Source: Leptobrachium leishanense (taxonomy: Eukaryota; Chordata; Amphibia; Anura; Megophryidae). From it: DNA of 64,000 nucleotides. The notes under the pieces were generated by a model. The model had not been told where the DNA came from and ran no database searches. It worked only from the letters and a program-made list of their open reading frames with translations. Positions within the stretch are counted from its first letter, which is position 1. Every line of letters starts with the position of its first letter. Where the stretch lies: positions 408,462,959 through 408,526,958 of the forward strand of contig CM019063.1 of the NCBI GenBank assembly GCA_009667805.1. The letters run 5' to 3'. Positions 22,447-33,601 of the stretch are shown here, piece after piece. Position numbers and translations under genes: made by a program.

Positions 22447-22583
22447 TATATATATATATATATTTGCAAAGTATTTTACCAGGAAGGATACATTGAAATT
22501 TCTCTTGTTATCAAGTATATATATATATATATATATAAGAGAACTCTCAATGTATCCTTCCTGGTGAAATTCTTTGTAAATCT
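22447..22583. repeat. Inverted pair of LINE A 3' tails with (TA)n spacer
   Basis: 22465-22518 reads AGTATTTTACCAGGAAGGAT (minus-oriented LINE A tail) and 22537-22583 reads AATGTATCCTTCCTGGTGAA (plus-oriented), joined by a (TA)n run. Complete tails are at 45106-45200 and 59806-59912. Confidence 0.65.
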
Positions 22584-23114
22584 CCTTCATCCACTCATAT
22601 ACTTCTTCTAATTCAATTATAAGCAATCCCAAACTTACTTATACATTCTGTTGATTGCTGGATGCCCAGGACTAGAACATGCTAGAGGAATTTACATTAC
22701 AACTCTTGGATTTACCTAGATTTATATATTGATTTCTTATAAAATATTATCTGGTTGTCATCTAAGTTACAACTCCAGACAAACATAATGTCAATGTACT
22801 AATAATACACAAATCTATTTTTGAGGACATTGGTTTAAGTAAATCAAATGAAAATGTTAAAATACAAGAGCTATAAGCTCCCATGGGTAAGTTGTCACTC
22901 GAAAAACCAAAATTTCCCTTTGAACTGCAGTCAGTGGATCTCTGATCACCTCACATTTATTATTGTATTACGTATACAGGAACGCCCACTCGAAAGCCGG
23001 TGTTTTAAGAATTGCACATTGTGCAAAATAAGTTCTGGGTGAAATACAGAAAATTGAAGTAGCAAACTTATGGACAACAAATTAATTTCATTCATAATCT
23101 TTGTTTGATTCAGA
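22584..23114. other. No gene seen
   Basis: Unique AT-rich sequence; nothing recognised. Confidence 0.35.
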
Positions 23115-23131
23115 CAAAATGAATTAATAGA

Positions 23132-23434
23132 AAGGAAACTGGGGTGTACTAGTGGCGCAACAGTTGTTACATACAACAGATTACAGTGTTGTACTAATGG
23201 ACCGTCAGATATACATAAATCCTTACGGTTCGTCTAGGATTTATGTATATCTGACGGTCCATTAGTACAACACTGTAATCCGTTTTATGTAACAACTGTT
23301 GCGCCACTAGGACACCCCTGTTTCCTTTCTATTGATATCTGCACACCCTTTCGAGAGTCTGTGCTACCCCCTAGACGGCAGCAAACAAAATAAATACTCC
23401 TACCTAGACGAGAGCGCCCATACCGACCCCTCTT
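23132..23434. mobile_element. Retroposed fold-back insert with 17-bp target duplication
   Basis: CAAAATGAATTAATAGA occurs at 23115-23131 and 23435-23451, bracketing 303 bp. Inside, 23126-23223 and 23236-23333 form inverted arms of about 98 bp around a 12-base loop. The long duplication points to target-primed retroposition, and the inverted arms recall Penelope-like ends. No coding frame. Family unknown. Confidence 0.65.
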
Positions 23435-23451
23435 CAAAATGAATTAATAGA

Positions 23452-24149
23452 TAGTTGGCTTGCCCATAAAATTAGATTTCTCAGTCGCAGATGGAACTAT
23501 TTTTCAAATGGCAGTGCTATCCACCAGTGGGCAAATACTCAGGGGCACTTGGTTGGGGGTTGACAAGCCACCACTGTAAAAGTGAATAAATCCATAATAG
23601 AGATCATAATTAATAACAATGGGCATATTTTGGGGTGACATGAGGGGTGGACATGTGATAAAGTGGGGAGACCTATACCATTTCCCCCTTCTGCAACTTT
23701 CCCCTCCAACCATGGACTTTGGTTGGTGGAATAATAGACATGGCGAGTGAACATGGAGATGGAAGGGGGATCCAATTATCTTATTACCGGTTAAAAAAAT
23801 ATAATTGCCTTCTAATGTCTTTTCTAATTTTCTTCTTTCATCCCCCAAAAGGCAAAAAAAAGCCAAATTTACCAACGTGACTTTAAAAAATGTAAAATAA
23901 GAGTAACCAGAATACTAAAAATTATTCATCTGACACGTAATAAGTAATTGTTTTGTGGCCGCGAGATTGTGCTTGCAGCTAACTTTGGCAGTAAGTGTAG
24001 GACTTTACTGTCTGGTGTGACCACTGGATCTGGCTTTTTCCCTGCTGTTGTGTCCACTCGCGATTAGATCACACATAGGGACATGGGATGTATTGTGAAT
24101 TTGGAGTTTCTCTACAGCACAGGCAACTCACAGAGTGCCTGTTATGACC
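23452..24149. other. No gene seen
   Basis: Unique sequence. The 123-codon minus frame at 23875-23504 has no motif, splice context or repeat relation and is likely chance. Confidence 0.35.
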
Positions 24150-24158
24150 ATTGAAGAA

Positions 24159-24190
24159 TCTATGACAAAGGTCTTTGACCGAAACGTTGA
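24159..24190 (+). ncRNA. Hammerhead-like motif (degenerate)
   Basis: CTATGACAAA, then stem GGTC-TTT-GACC (24170-24180), then GAAAC (24181-24185) and GTTG. Stem II and the GAAAC strand fit the hammerhead fold; the expected CUGANGA is CTATGAC, so cleavage is improbable. Confidence 0.4.
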
Positions 24191-24547
24191 GTGTTTGGTC
24201 TCTGCTGGTTCTTGTCTGCTGAGAGGTTCCCTGTGGTATCAGTATTTCAGTTTCTTTTCTTTTTACATGTGGTTGTTCATTTATTTTTTTGGTTGTTTAA
24301 ACACTGCTTGTGATATAAGATTTATTATCACCAGGGATACTCCTTAATATATTGTTTGGAGGATATATATTAAACTTATCTCTTTTGTTGCATTAGGATA
24401 AGTGTAGACCAACCTTATTACTTTTGAGTTGGTTCTCTGGCAAATTATATATTATATAAAGATTTTTCGTGGTGTTTTAGTGTTTTTATTTCTGTATCAA
24501 TAAAAATTTATTTTTACTTTGGTGTGCAGTCTTGGTATTTTTGTAGC
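24165..24547 (+). mobile_element. Penelope-like retroposed fragment
   Basis: Flanked by a 15-bp duplication ATTGAAGAATCTATG (24150-24164, 24548-24562). The insert opens with a hammerhead-like core (24170-24185) and is AT-rich toward its 3' end (CAATAAAAATTTATTTTTAC). No open frame. Assignment to Penelope-like elements rests on the hammerhead-like start and target duplication. Confidence 0.5.
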
Positions 24548-24562
24548 ATTGAAGAATCTATG

Positions 24563-25129
24563 CCATTGAGTAATTAATTACAACACAGGCTGGAACATGC
24601 AAGTATACCAAGGTGTTAATGATAAAAGCAAGTATTTAAATTAAGATGAGATTGGAAATGCATGTTGCAGGTGCTACACACCTTCAAGTGGACTGTTTGC
24701 ACAAGCCTGTTCTTCAGAAAAAAGGGGTGGTATGAATGAACTTTCACAGGACCTATTATAGAAATGCACAACTCTGAGAAAAGTTTCAAAACCACTATGA
24801 AACACCTGAGAGTTGATCTATCAACAGGAGCACAAATTGTCTTGTAATAGAGAAAACTCAGGACTGTTGGTACTATTCTTAGGAGTTGGCATCTTGCAAA
24901 GATCACTCCAAAAGCTTTATGAGAAAGACTCAAAAAGCTGTGAACGAAGTCTAACACAAATGACCCTCAGAACACTATGGGGGTTATTCACAGAGCCATA
25001 AAAGATAAATTAAGGTGCACTATATACGAGAGATTAGATAATTATAGCGTTATACTGTAAATTAGCGGGTACATATAATCCCCTGCTACCAAATTTCGCT
25101 CACAGGATAACAATGAAATGTATGCTCAT
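24563..25129. other. No gene seen
   Basis: Unique sequence. Opposed short frames (24957-24616, 24813-25001) have no motif. Confidence 0.3.
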
Positions 25130-25349
25130 CACAAATACTCAGCTGACGTGGTTGCCGTGGTTGCGTCCCTTTAGATTTTTCCTGGAACCATTTCATCACC
25201 ATCGACCAATTTCCTTGAAGGAATCCTTCGTCAGGTCATCCAATCCTCAAAGGAAGTGGGAATGATTGAGTATGACTCAAAATTAGAATAAAAAACTATT
25301 TAATAAAACAATGTCAAAATAAAACGAAATTTGGTAAAGAATGGGGTCT

Positions 25350-25400
25350 CTTAATCCGACGTGTTTCTTCACGATGGACTTTTTCAAGGATAGTGACCCC
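25350..25400 (-). ncRNA. Hammerhead-like motif of Penelope-like element (degenerate)
   Basis: On the minus strand: CCTTGAAAAAGTCC, loop, GTGAAGAAACACGTCGG. The layout TGA-AA-stem-GAAAC fits a decayed hammerhead core located in the 3' part of a Penelope-like element, where such ribozymes are known to occur. Confidence 0.35.
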
Positions 25401-25966
25401 ATTCTCCTTAAGCGTCTTATATACCCTAAATTCAATTACTTAATGAGTGCAACACCTCCCCCCAGAATCCTTTGCTCCAGCCTTCTTCCTGCTTCCTGTA
25501 TGCGTGCGCAACTCTGTTCGTGCGCGTTTCGTAATTTCTGATCACTTTCCGATATGTCATTTCCGTTCATACGCGATTCGTCATTTCCGCTCGTGTAATT
25601 CGATCAATCCTTTTTACTTTTGTTTTCGGAATGTCTTTCCGTTCGCGTAATCTGATCCGTTGTTTTGTTTTCGTTTTCAGAAATGTCTCTCATGTATCAA
25701 ATCCATCTTGATCACACACTTCAGCCAATCTGCTTTTAATTCAGGGGAAAATGTGGTTAGTTATCATCCTACCTCTTCTTCATTCCTTACATATTTATAT
25801 TACCATTTACGTGACCATCAAAAAGCATAAATCTGTAAAAATATACGTATGCAAATGGTGGATATTGTAGTGTGGACATAAATTGACATTACATATCTCT
25901 GTCATGTACCCAAACCATAACAGCACAACGTGATCTGGTATTCATTAATCAGAGGATATTCCTGAT

Positions 25967-26262
25967 TCAAGTACAGTTAGCTATGTCAATATCTACATTT
26001 AAACCTTTTCCCTCCAATGTCCCCATTTCTAAAATTCATTTAGTTTCCCGTTTGGCAATCTTCCTTATAGTATTTCCTCCTCTCCAGTCGTATTTCACTA
26101 TATCAATTCCAACACATTTAAATTCTTCCCAATTAAACTGTGGGCATTTGTTACAGTGTATAGGTACTAAATGGTCGTTAGAGTTTTACAGGATATTATT
26201 TCTGTGTTCTAAGAGTCGTATTTCTTTGTATACATCTTCCCAGGTGTCTAAAATCCTAGCAA
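25967..26262 (-). pseudogene. Penelope-like element GIY-YIG endonuclease, C-terminal part
   Basis: Minus-strand translation reads HCNKCPQFNWEEFKCVGIDI, then YDWRGGNTIRKIAKRETK, a stop in place of the usual Trp, ILEMGTLEGKGLNVDIDI and a TGA stop (25969-25967). The order H-C, FxxxGI, RGG, L/I-x-RE-x-W-I, L-GLN is the C-terminal end of Penelope-like proteins, whose GIY-YIG nuclease nicks the target for reverse transcription. The GIY-YIG motif itself and the RT would lie upstream, where a family C MITE now starts. Dead by truncation and at least one nonsense change. Confidence 0.6.
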
Positions 26263-26267
26263 CTATT

Positions 26268-26882
26268 CTGTATTATTCAGAGAGATCTGAAATGTCACTG
26301 AAATGTAACTGGACACTGAAATTCAGCGTACGGGGCCATTAGTGTATTCAGAGAGCAGGTAGTTTGCCAAATTTTGGCGAATTGCTAGCATGTACTGTGC
26401 CTGTTTGAGGGCAGTGAAATCCATCATATACAAACAATGGTTCACCTATTCAGAGAACACCGAACAGCCGTGAAAAGTTGCCAAAATGCCCTGCTGTTCA
26501 GTGATTTCATTCAACAGGTTTATTCAGGCGAATCCCATAGGCTCCAATGTTAAAAATATTCTTGATTTAATTAAATATCTAATAAACCATTTATTATTTT
26601 ATACTGTAGTAAAAAGTCTCTTTTATTGGCTCGGCGGCTTTTTCTGGCGTGTTCGGCGTGATTTTTGCGGCGATTTCTGTGGATTTTGGGGAGTGTTCAG
26701 TGAGCATTCGGCGGGTGTTCGTCTGGTTTGCGGAGGGTTTTACCTGCACTCCGGGGACCCTGAGGTGATTTCTGAATACACCGCAGGGTCGGCAAACTAC
26801 AATAGTCAAATCACCCCGAGGTGCGAGGAACGAAAGGGCACTGAAATATCAGCGACATTTCGGTGCTCGCTTAATAACCGTG
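26268..26882. mobile_element. Family C MITE, diverged copy
   Basis: Left CTGTATTATTCAGAGAG and right GCTTAATAACCG are decayed forms of the family C ends. Shared internal wording includes GCAGGTAGTTTGCCAAAT, CCCATAGGCTCCAATGTTAAAAATATTC and TGAATACACCGCAGGGTC. Confidence 0.65.
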
Positions 26883-27336
26883 TATATAAATTGCAAAAAA
26901 CTTGTGTTCATGTGCTCACTATCAGAAAAGCTCTGTTGGAAACCACTGCTGTCTAAAATTCACAATGGCTTGTTTCCAGTTCTACCTGACACTATGGTGT
27001 TTCACCGCTCTTCGGTGATTCCATTTAGCCGAAAATACTGTGAATTCACTATTTAATGAATGTTCACAGTGTTTTACTGAAAATAGAGTAGCGAAAACAG
27101 TTATTGGATGTTGGGGAAAACTGCTGAATTGCGACCAATAACTGCTGAATCGCGACGAATTGGCATTGGAAAATTCCTCTGAACTGAAAAAAGTCTTCTA
27201 TTCTCCTAATAGAAGCTTAAATCAATAAAAATGTGTCTAAATAATAAAAAGGGTCCATCAAAAAATAAAACAAAATTAAACCCTTCATCACGCATGTCCC
27301 CTCCTGGAGTCCATAGGACTCTATCTTCTACATTCA
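26883..27336. other. No gene seen
   Basis: Unclassified. Near 27123-27160 a short direct repeat (CTGCTGAATTGCGACCAATA / CTGCTGAATCGCGACGAATT) is present. Confidence 0.35.
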
Positions 27337-28073
27337 GGGCACTAGCATGTGCCTGTAGCTAAAACCGAGATGCTAAGGTGAAAAATTAGCAATCGCTAAT
27401 TTCCCCTTTGCATCCCGGTTTCACCATCAGATCGCGAGGCAGGCGCTGAGTGCAGCAACCTGCCACATATTGGCCTTTAGGCTCGCGGATGCTGGGGGCA
27501 GCACGCCATCCCAAGCATCTGCTCCATGGAGTCCATAGGTCTCCATGGAGGGTTCTTCTGCTGGGTCACATGATCGGCAGGATCTCGCCTCTCATGTGAT
27601 CCTGATGGTTGGCGGAGTGATCACAGAGGGAGACTGGGAACTTTTTTCCCCAGCCGCACTCTGCTCCCATCGGCCAAAAGCAGTGGATCGGCCCGCCGTT
27701 CTCACTGCAGGAACAAAGGTGAGTATTTGATTTTTGCCAATGTTTGAGCTGCAGCTGATTCTGCAGAAGCGGAATCCATTAGCTACAGCTCTGAGCTGGT
27801 GTGAACTTTGTTAGTTAGCGCCAGCTCTTAGTAACTAGCGTTGGGACCAAGTGATCCTAATACTAGTAAATCTTTGCTTTCACTTTGCGCTCCCCATGTT
27901 AATTATAGGGAGCGCAAAGTACAATAAACTCAAGCTACAAATTGCAAATTAGCGCTAATGGGTATTTTAACCCGTTAGCGAATCGGAAGCGATCTTTGTC
28001 GTGCGCTGTGATCTCCTTTACGGTAGGGCTAACATGAGCGCTAGCAATAGCTTGAATGCGGTGATAGAGCCCC
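27337..28073 (+). mobile_element. Family A MITE, complete copy
   Basis: Left end GGGCACTAGCATGTGCC and right end GCGGTGATAGAGCCC are inverted with mismatches. It contains all family landmarks including the TTAGCGCTAATGGGTATTTTAACCCGTTAGCGAATCGG-type hairpin around 27950-27985. About 737 bp, non-coding. Confidence 0.7.
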
Positions 28074-28397
28074 AGCCTTTTGAAGCTGAAATTTGCTTTA
28101 GGTGATTTATTAGTGGCTGGAGCAATTTCTCCTCACACTTCCATTCTGTCATTATAAACTTGCCTTTACAGAATACATACAATAAGATTTAGGCACACAC
28201 ATATTTTAATTTAGAATTATGCTGGTGATTTCACAGACACATTGATATTTTTATCCTTGCTTTTCATGTTATTGAAAACTTCCCATATCGTGGTAATTCT
28301 GAGTCTCCTATCAATCTGCTTTCTAATGGTTTTGCTGAATTTGTGTTTAATTGCATTTTCCCATGCTTTTACACTAGTTCACTACCCAGGGAAGAAC
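28074..28397. other. No gene seen
   Basis: T-rich sequence; the frame at 28242-28523 is hydrophobic by composition and runs into the hAT element. Confidence 0.35.
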
Positions 28398-28405
28398 ACA
28401 TATAT

Positions 28406-28887
28406 CAGGGCTCAAACTTTTAAGTCCCAAGCTACTAACCAGGCCATAAAAGTTACTCGCCACCAGTTGCTCCACCTAACGCATACCCAGCCCATAATGC
28501 TGCACCTAAACACACCCCCTTAAATTATCTTATGAAATTACACTCGTAAAGTTTTTATTTAGAATTAAGTTACAAAAATAACATACCCGTCCCAGTCCTC
28601 AGACCCCAGATACATGTATACCCAGTCATCAGACCCCAATGTGAGCATCGCGAGGAGGCAGGGAAGCTCCTCTCCACCCCCCTGCCAGTGACAGAGATGA
28701 GCTGGGTCAGGTTAGGCAACTGGTCCCTGCCACTGTGCAGCATGGGGAAGAGGGGGCTGCACGGTGACATTGCCGGAATACGCAGCACAAAATAATTTCT
28801 TGTGCTGCCTGCGTGTGCATTTTCACTCGCCCTCACTTAAATTCCACTTGCCAAATGCGAGTGGGCGAGTGGAAATTTTGAGCCCTG
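28406..28887. mobile_element. Non-autonomous hAT element, well preserved
   Basis: Ends CAGGGCTCAAAC and ATTTTGAGCCCTG are inverted, flanked by a perfect 8-bp duplication ACATATAT (28398-28405, 28888-28895). 482 bp, no transposase. Confidence 0.85.
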
Positions 28888-28895
28888 ACATATAT

Positions 28896-30879
28896 CATAC
28901 ACTTCATCCTTCAACAGTATAGGAAAACAAAAATAAAAAGGTTTGAACATAGACTTCCCACTATCAAGCCGTAAATTGGCATGAAAGAAATTACTGCAGA
29001 CTTGTAAACTTTAGAGAAGTAAACTAAACCATTAAATCTGTCTATTCAACAATCACACATGTGTTTTCTCATCCCACTAGGTCTTCTGCCCATATTGCCT
29101 CCCCTTCTCCTTTATTTTTTGTGTGGTATCTGATTAAGTTGCAAGATGTCTGCTGCCTATACGTGTATTGTAAATGCAAACATCTTGATAAAAGATATTA
29201 ATTAAATCTTGTGAAATTAAGTATTATTTCAATTGGTAATGAGTAGCTTTATTATGGTCAGAGATAATGAGTTTGATTTCTCTGTAAATGTGTTCTATTA
29301 AGAAAGAGATCATGACATACTTGAAGTATTTCTAATGTACTTTGCTTGAGACCCAGTGGACATATATTCATAGTTTAATTTATTTATAAACACTATTAAT
29401 CATTATCTTTAATGAAGTATTGCTGGATATATAGGTTTAAACCTCTAAAATAATTATTGCAAAAAGTCCTAATTAAACTGGTGCATAAAATATATTATTA
29501 ATGCATTATATAATTTCACACATAATATATTGATAATTATGACATATTCTAATAATTTAATAGAAAAATGTATATGTAATGGCTTTTCTGCATTTTCCTC
29601 AACACATTTGTGCACTTGGTAATTTGTCCTAATCTTTTTCTTGTTTGCAGTGCACTTTAGTTTGTGAATGCTCTTCACCTGATGCTGTAAGTGGGAGTGA
29701 CAATCTACCTTTATTAAATACAGGTACAGTGCTATTTTAGTGTTTTTGTGATGGTTGATTTCTGCTTTGTAATATTTAATTAAAAATTTAATGAGTAGCA
29801 TTTCTGGAAGGTGGCAATATTTATTGTGCACCAACGTATAATAAATGATATGCTTAAAAGGGCACTAACACCAAACAATGAAATTCCCTTAAAAATGCAT
29901 GTTTATTTTATGGTGCTGATATCTTACATGTGCTTTATTTTTTTCTTGCATGTTTAGTTATTAAAATATTTTACTTTATAGGTGTCACTGGGTTCATCCA
30001 TTATGTGATCTTTTGTGACACAGAAGAAGGGGGTCCTACTGGCGCAATAGAGAATTGCAGGTCCAGCTGCTAAGTTAGCTGGAGGGTTTATGTACATCCA
30101 AAATGGTTAACTATGCATTAGTGGTTAAAAACAGCTGTGCAGTTCTAGGGCCTATATTGAAGTGCGACCGTGAGCAGTGCACAAACATTATTCATAAAGT
30201 GCTGAAGCAATGGTAAAGTTAATACAGTGTATTGTGCAAAATCCACAAATGGTGCCTTAATTGACAATACTCAAATCTATACCACAAATATGAACAATCC
30301 AATAAAGTGCAAAAGGGTGCAATAAATATAAATCCAATTGTTCAAACGTAAAGTTCCTATTATGACCAAAAGCACTTGCAAAGTGCTATAAAAAAGTCAG
30401 TAACAACCGTGAGTCTCAAGCTGAATTTTGTTTGTATCCTGGTGTGGTTGTTCCTCCTTTGGTCCTAGTGCAGTCCCAATGCTCCGGTGGAGGGAAAAGA
30501 AGAGAGAATAAGGTGCAATATCGCCGGATAAACGGTGCAATATAGGTTACAGAAACACACTTACACTCTCCAGAGCCTTATACGTCCAGACTCTGGGTTG
30601 AAGCATCTTGGACCATATAGAGGGTGGCCACTGCCCTTCGTTTTGTCACCTTGGTTACCTCAAACGTGAAAGATGCAGAGAGATGGCGCTCTCATAGCGT
30701 AACGCAAACCAGGGGATATATAGTGTAATACAGGAATTAGTCACACTCACCAATTTTGGAGTCTTAAATGTCCACGCTCAACTGCTTAGCGTACAGTGCC
30801 ACTTATCGGAGGGCACTTTGACCTCTTTATCAGCTTGCTCGTCTCCTGGATAGGTCTCCTGGTGATTCGTGTTGTATGT
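28896..30879. other. No gene; unique AT-rich DNA
   Basis: About 2 kb without recognised repeats. Splice-like sites bracket 29651-29686 (TTTTTCTTGTTTGCAG before, GTAAGT after), enclosing 12 open codons (CTLVCECSSPDA). It is mentioned only as a weak signal. From about 30040 the sequence reads like an unclassified repeat. Confidence 0.3.
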
Positions 30880-31037
30880 GCCCAGGTTCGCAGAGAAACC
30901 TAATCCTGCTTGGATAAATGAGGCTGGCCCAGTGTGACAGTGTGACTGTCACTAAATGAGGCTGGCTCTTTGTGACTTGTCACACTGGGCCAGCCTCCTT
31001 TATCCAAGCAGGATTTGGCTTCTCTGCGAACCTGGGC
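30880..31037. repeat. Fold-back repeat
   Basis: Arms 30880-30937 and 30980-31037 (58 bp) are inverted with about four mismatches, outer word GCCCAGGTTCGCAGAGAA. The loop contains a third partial direct copy of AAATGAGGCTGGC. Confidence 0.8.
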
Positions 31038-31801
31038 AGTGTCCCTTTAAATATCAATTCCTGTTTTAACATCATAACATCCCGTTAAGGCTTTTCTAGC
31101 TGGTTTTGGAAGTCCTTTTCAATAAATAAAATACACAATTGGACACAGGCAGCATTGGATATTAAGTTGAATGCAAATTAGGGAAACAAGGGGTTACTGA
31201 TGGCAGCCCTCAATCAGTGCCAGTAGTGAGCAGAACACTGTCATTCTACTGTAGGACTGCTCTTCTACTCACAACAGTAATTCCCTCCATCGGCATGCCA
31301 CCTGAAATGTGTGACAGCTATTATTTGATAGAGAATTACTCAAATGTGTCCAGCTTCTGCTGGGTAGGACAGGTGCATTTTAATATTTATGATATTAGAA
31401 AAAACCTTAGTCTCCAAAAATATTACAGCTTCCACTAATGATCAGAAATGGTCATTTCTCTTTCATACCATCGTCACTCCAGGCAATGTATCTTATCCTA
31501 GTCTCTGGAACATGTTGCAATTATTCATAGATCTGTCCTGAGATCTATAACTAGCAGTTAGACCCACAGCAATGCATACTTGCCATCTGGTATAAATTCT
31601 TCAGTCACTGTCATACCATTTTTTTTCTATAAGTCTGTTGCCTATTTAACAATTAAAGAGTGAATGCTTAACTTTTTGTGTAAATTCATTCAGTTTACGA
31701 ATTACTTAGGTCTTGCAAAATTCTTATTTTGATTTACAAAATAAATTTGATTAACTCGTATGAAAAATAAAGAAAGAGGCAGTTGAAATGTTTTGGGAGT
31801 A
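31038..31801. other. No gene seen
   Basis: Unique sequence; the frame at 31217-31438 has no recognisable feature. Confidence 0.35.
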
Positions 31802-32381
31802 GCAGTCTGATTTGCATATGGAGCAGTTGTCCCTGTAATGGCACAATCGAGCTAAGGCTAGGGTCAGACGAACGCATTTTTCACGTTGTCCGTGAAAAAG
31901 TGCGTTCGAACGAATGGACGTATTTTTTCACGGAATACGCGATAGCGGTCATACGATGCGCATTTTCGTCCGTGATTTTGTACGGATCATCAATAAAACC
32001 CTTTCTGCGTCTGGACGTTATGTTGGCCGGACGTGTGCAGCGTCTGACGTCTCCCAATCACGCAAACACGCCGCTATGCGGCCGCAGCGCACTCTGTACG
32101 TCAGTAGTAGCGGTTTGACGTTCTCGAAAAAATGCGTTCGTTGGCCACTTGCGTTGCGCAGCCGCACTTTCGTGCGGCCGTTCATCGTATGTTCCCCGGC
32201 ATTGGACGTCATTTGCTGCTAGCACGGCCGTGATTTCGTGCGGCTAAACGCACGTTAAAACTGCTCTCGTCTGACCTTAGCCTAAAACCTTGTGAAACTT
32301 GAGCGGACCCCACCATAAAGCAGGCCACTAGTACTGTTGCTCTTTTTCAGGACCCTCACAAACCTCTCTGTTTCTCAGTTG
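31802..32381 (+). repeat. Unclassified dispersed repeat, split by a Harbinger-type MITE
   Basis: 31802-31855 plus 32283-32381 match 51213-51061 in the opposite orientation (GATTTGCATATGGAGCAGTT, CCCTGTAATGGCACAATC, CCACCATAAAGCAGGCCACTAGT, GACCCTCACAAACCTCTCTG). The other copy lacks the MITE and supplies its empty site. Confidence 0.65.
31856..32282. mobile_element. PIF/Harbinger-type MITE, copy 1
   Basis: Ends GGCTAGGGTCAGACGA and TCGTCTGACCTTAGCC are inverted, flanked by TAA (31853-31855, 32283-32285). The paralogous empty site near 51150 reads AGCTAAAACC on the minus strand, with a single TAA. 427 bp, CpG-rich. A second copy lies in opposite orientation at 36978-37402. Confidence 0.85.
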
Positions 32382-32758
32382 AATTGTTTTGGCTTTTCTC
32401 ACAATGTTTACTGTTATAATTTTTTATTCTAAATGAATAAGTTGACAGAAAATTATTAGAAAAGGGTTTAGTTATTAGACGACTCATCTAACCTTAACAA
32501 ACGCATGCCAAGGGTTGAATTGCTTCTCTATTAGCTATGTATTTACTCTAACATTACTCAAACCTGTTCCTGTCATTTTAGATGCATTATTTCTCTAACA
32601 TTGTTCCAAACCTTTCAGCGTGCTTTTAAATTGCTGAAATGGTAAATGCAGTAAAAACATTTTGAAAATGGTCAATTATTTGGAATGCACTCTAACTTTT
32701 GACTGATATGGTGTACAGAATATTTTCTAGTAGCAATCAAATACTAGTCAAAGACTAT
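32382..32758. other. No gene seen
   Basis: Unique AT-rich sequence. Confidence 0.35.
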
Positions 32759-33511
32759 CAGGGTTATTCAAAGAGATCCAAATTGTGGCCGAAAGGTAAC
32801 CGAACACTGAAATCCAGCATACGGTTACCTTTCCTGGCCATTCGGCTATACAGAGAGCAGGCAGTTCGCCAAATGTTTGCGAATTGCCTGTACATATGGT
32901 GCCTGTTCGAGTGCAGTGAAATCCCCATAGAGAAGCAATGCTTCGCCTATTCAGAGAACAAAAACTAGCAGTGAAAAGTTGCCGAATTTCCATGCTGTTC
33001 GGTGGTTTCATTCGACAGCTTTATTCCGGCGATTCCCAATGTTAAAAATTTTCCTGTTTTAATACAATATTTAATAAACCATTAATTATAATATTCTGCA
33101 GTAAAAAGTCTCTTTATGTATAGATTTTTTTAGGATCTTTCAAGCATCTTTTGCGAAATCTATTTTTTTTCGGGGTTTTTTAAAATCGTTTTTTTTTTTT
33201 TGGTCACTCCATTCGTCTGCGGTGTCGGCTTTTTCTGGCAGCTGCTCTGCGCTGTGATCGGCCGCTGCTCGGGTTTCTCTGGCATGTTCAGCAGGGTTAA
33301 TCCAGATGTTTTTGTGGGTTTCGTTCGCTGGGTTTTGCTGCAAGTGTTTGGCAGGATTGCGGCAGCTTTTCCCTGCACTGCGACGGCCCCGTGATGTTTG
33401 CTGAATACACCGCAGGGTCGCTGAAATGGGATCGCCAAATCACACTGACTTGAAGGGAACGAAAAGTTACCGAACGTGCGGTGACTTTTCGAATCTCTAT
33501 TAATAATGTAT
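32759..33511. mobile_element. Family C MITE
   Basis: Left end CAGGGTTATTCAAAGAG is intact; the right end is decayed (CGAATCTCTATTAATAATG). Internal sequence matches 13140-13994, including GTTAATCCAGATGTTTTTG and GAATACACCGCAGGGTC. Confidence 0.75.
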
Positions 33512-33601
33512 GATGTACAGTGCTACTAAGAGAAATAAAAGTCATATGTATGTTTTGCAATCATAGATGATATACCTGTAGCCCTCCATCCAAGTCAGAT
33601 A

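Larger units (their letters stand above)
25130..26267 (-). mobile_element. Penelope-like element, 3' part, minus strand
   Basis: Holds the end of the endonuclease domain (25967-26262), then a 3' region reaching a hammerhead-like motif near 25350-25400. The left edge is approximate. The 5' side stops where the family C MITE begins at 26268. Confidence 0.55.

Noticed and set aside
23504..23875. 123-codon minus-strand frame
   Set aside because: No motif, no splice or promoter context, and an overlapping alternative frame; consistent with chance.
29469..29834. 121-codon minus-strand frame
   Set aside because: AT-rich, Lys/Ile/Tyr-biased translation without any domain; antisense to the weak microexon signal, no context.
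31802..31855. ATTTGCAT octamer as a promoter element
   Set aside because: It belongs to a dispersed repeat also found at 51061-51213; no transcription unit is attached.
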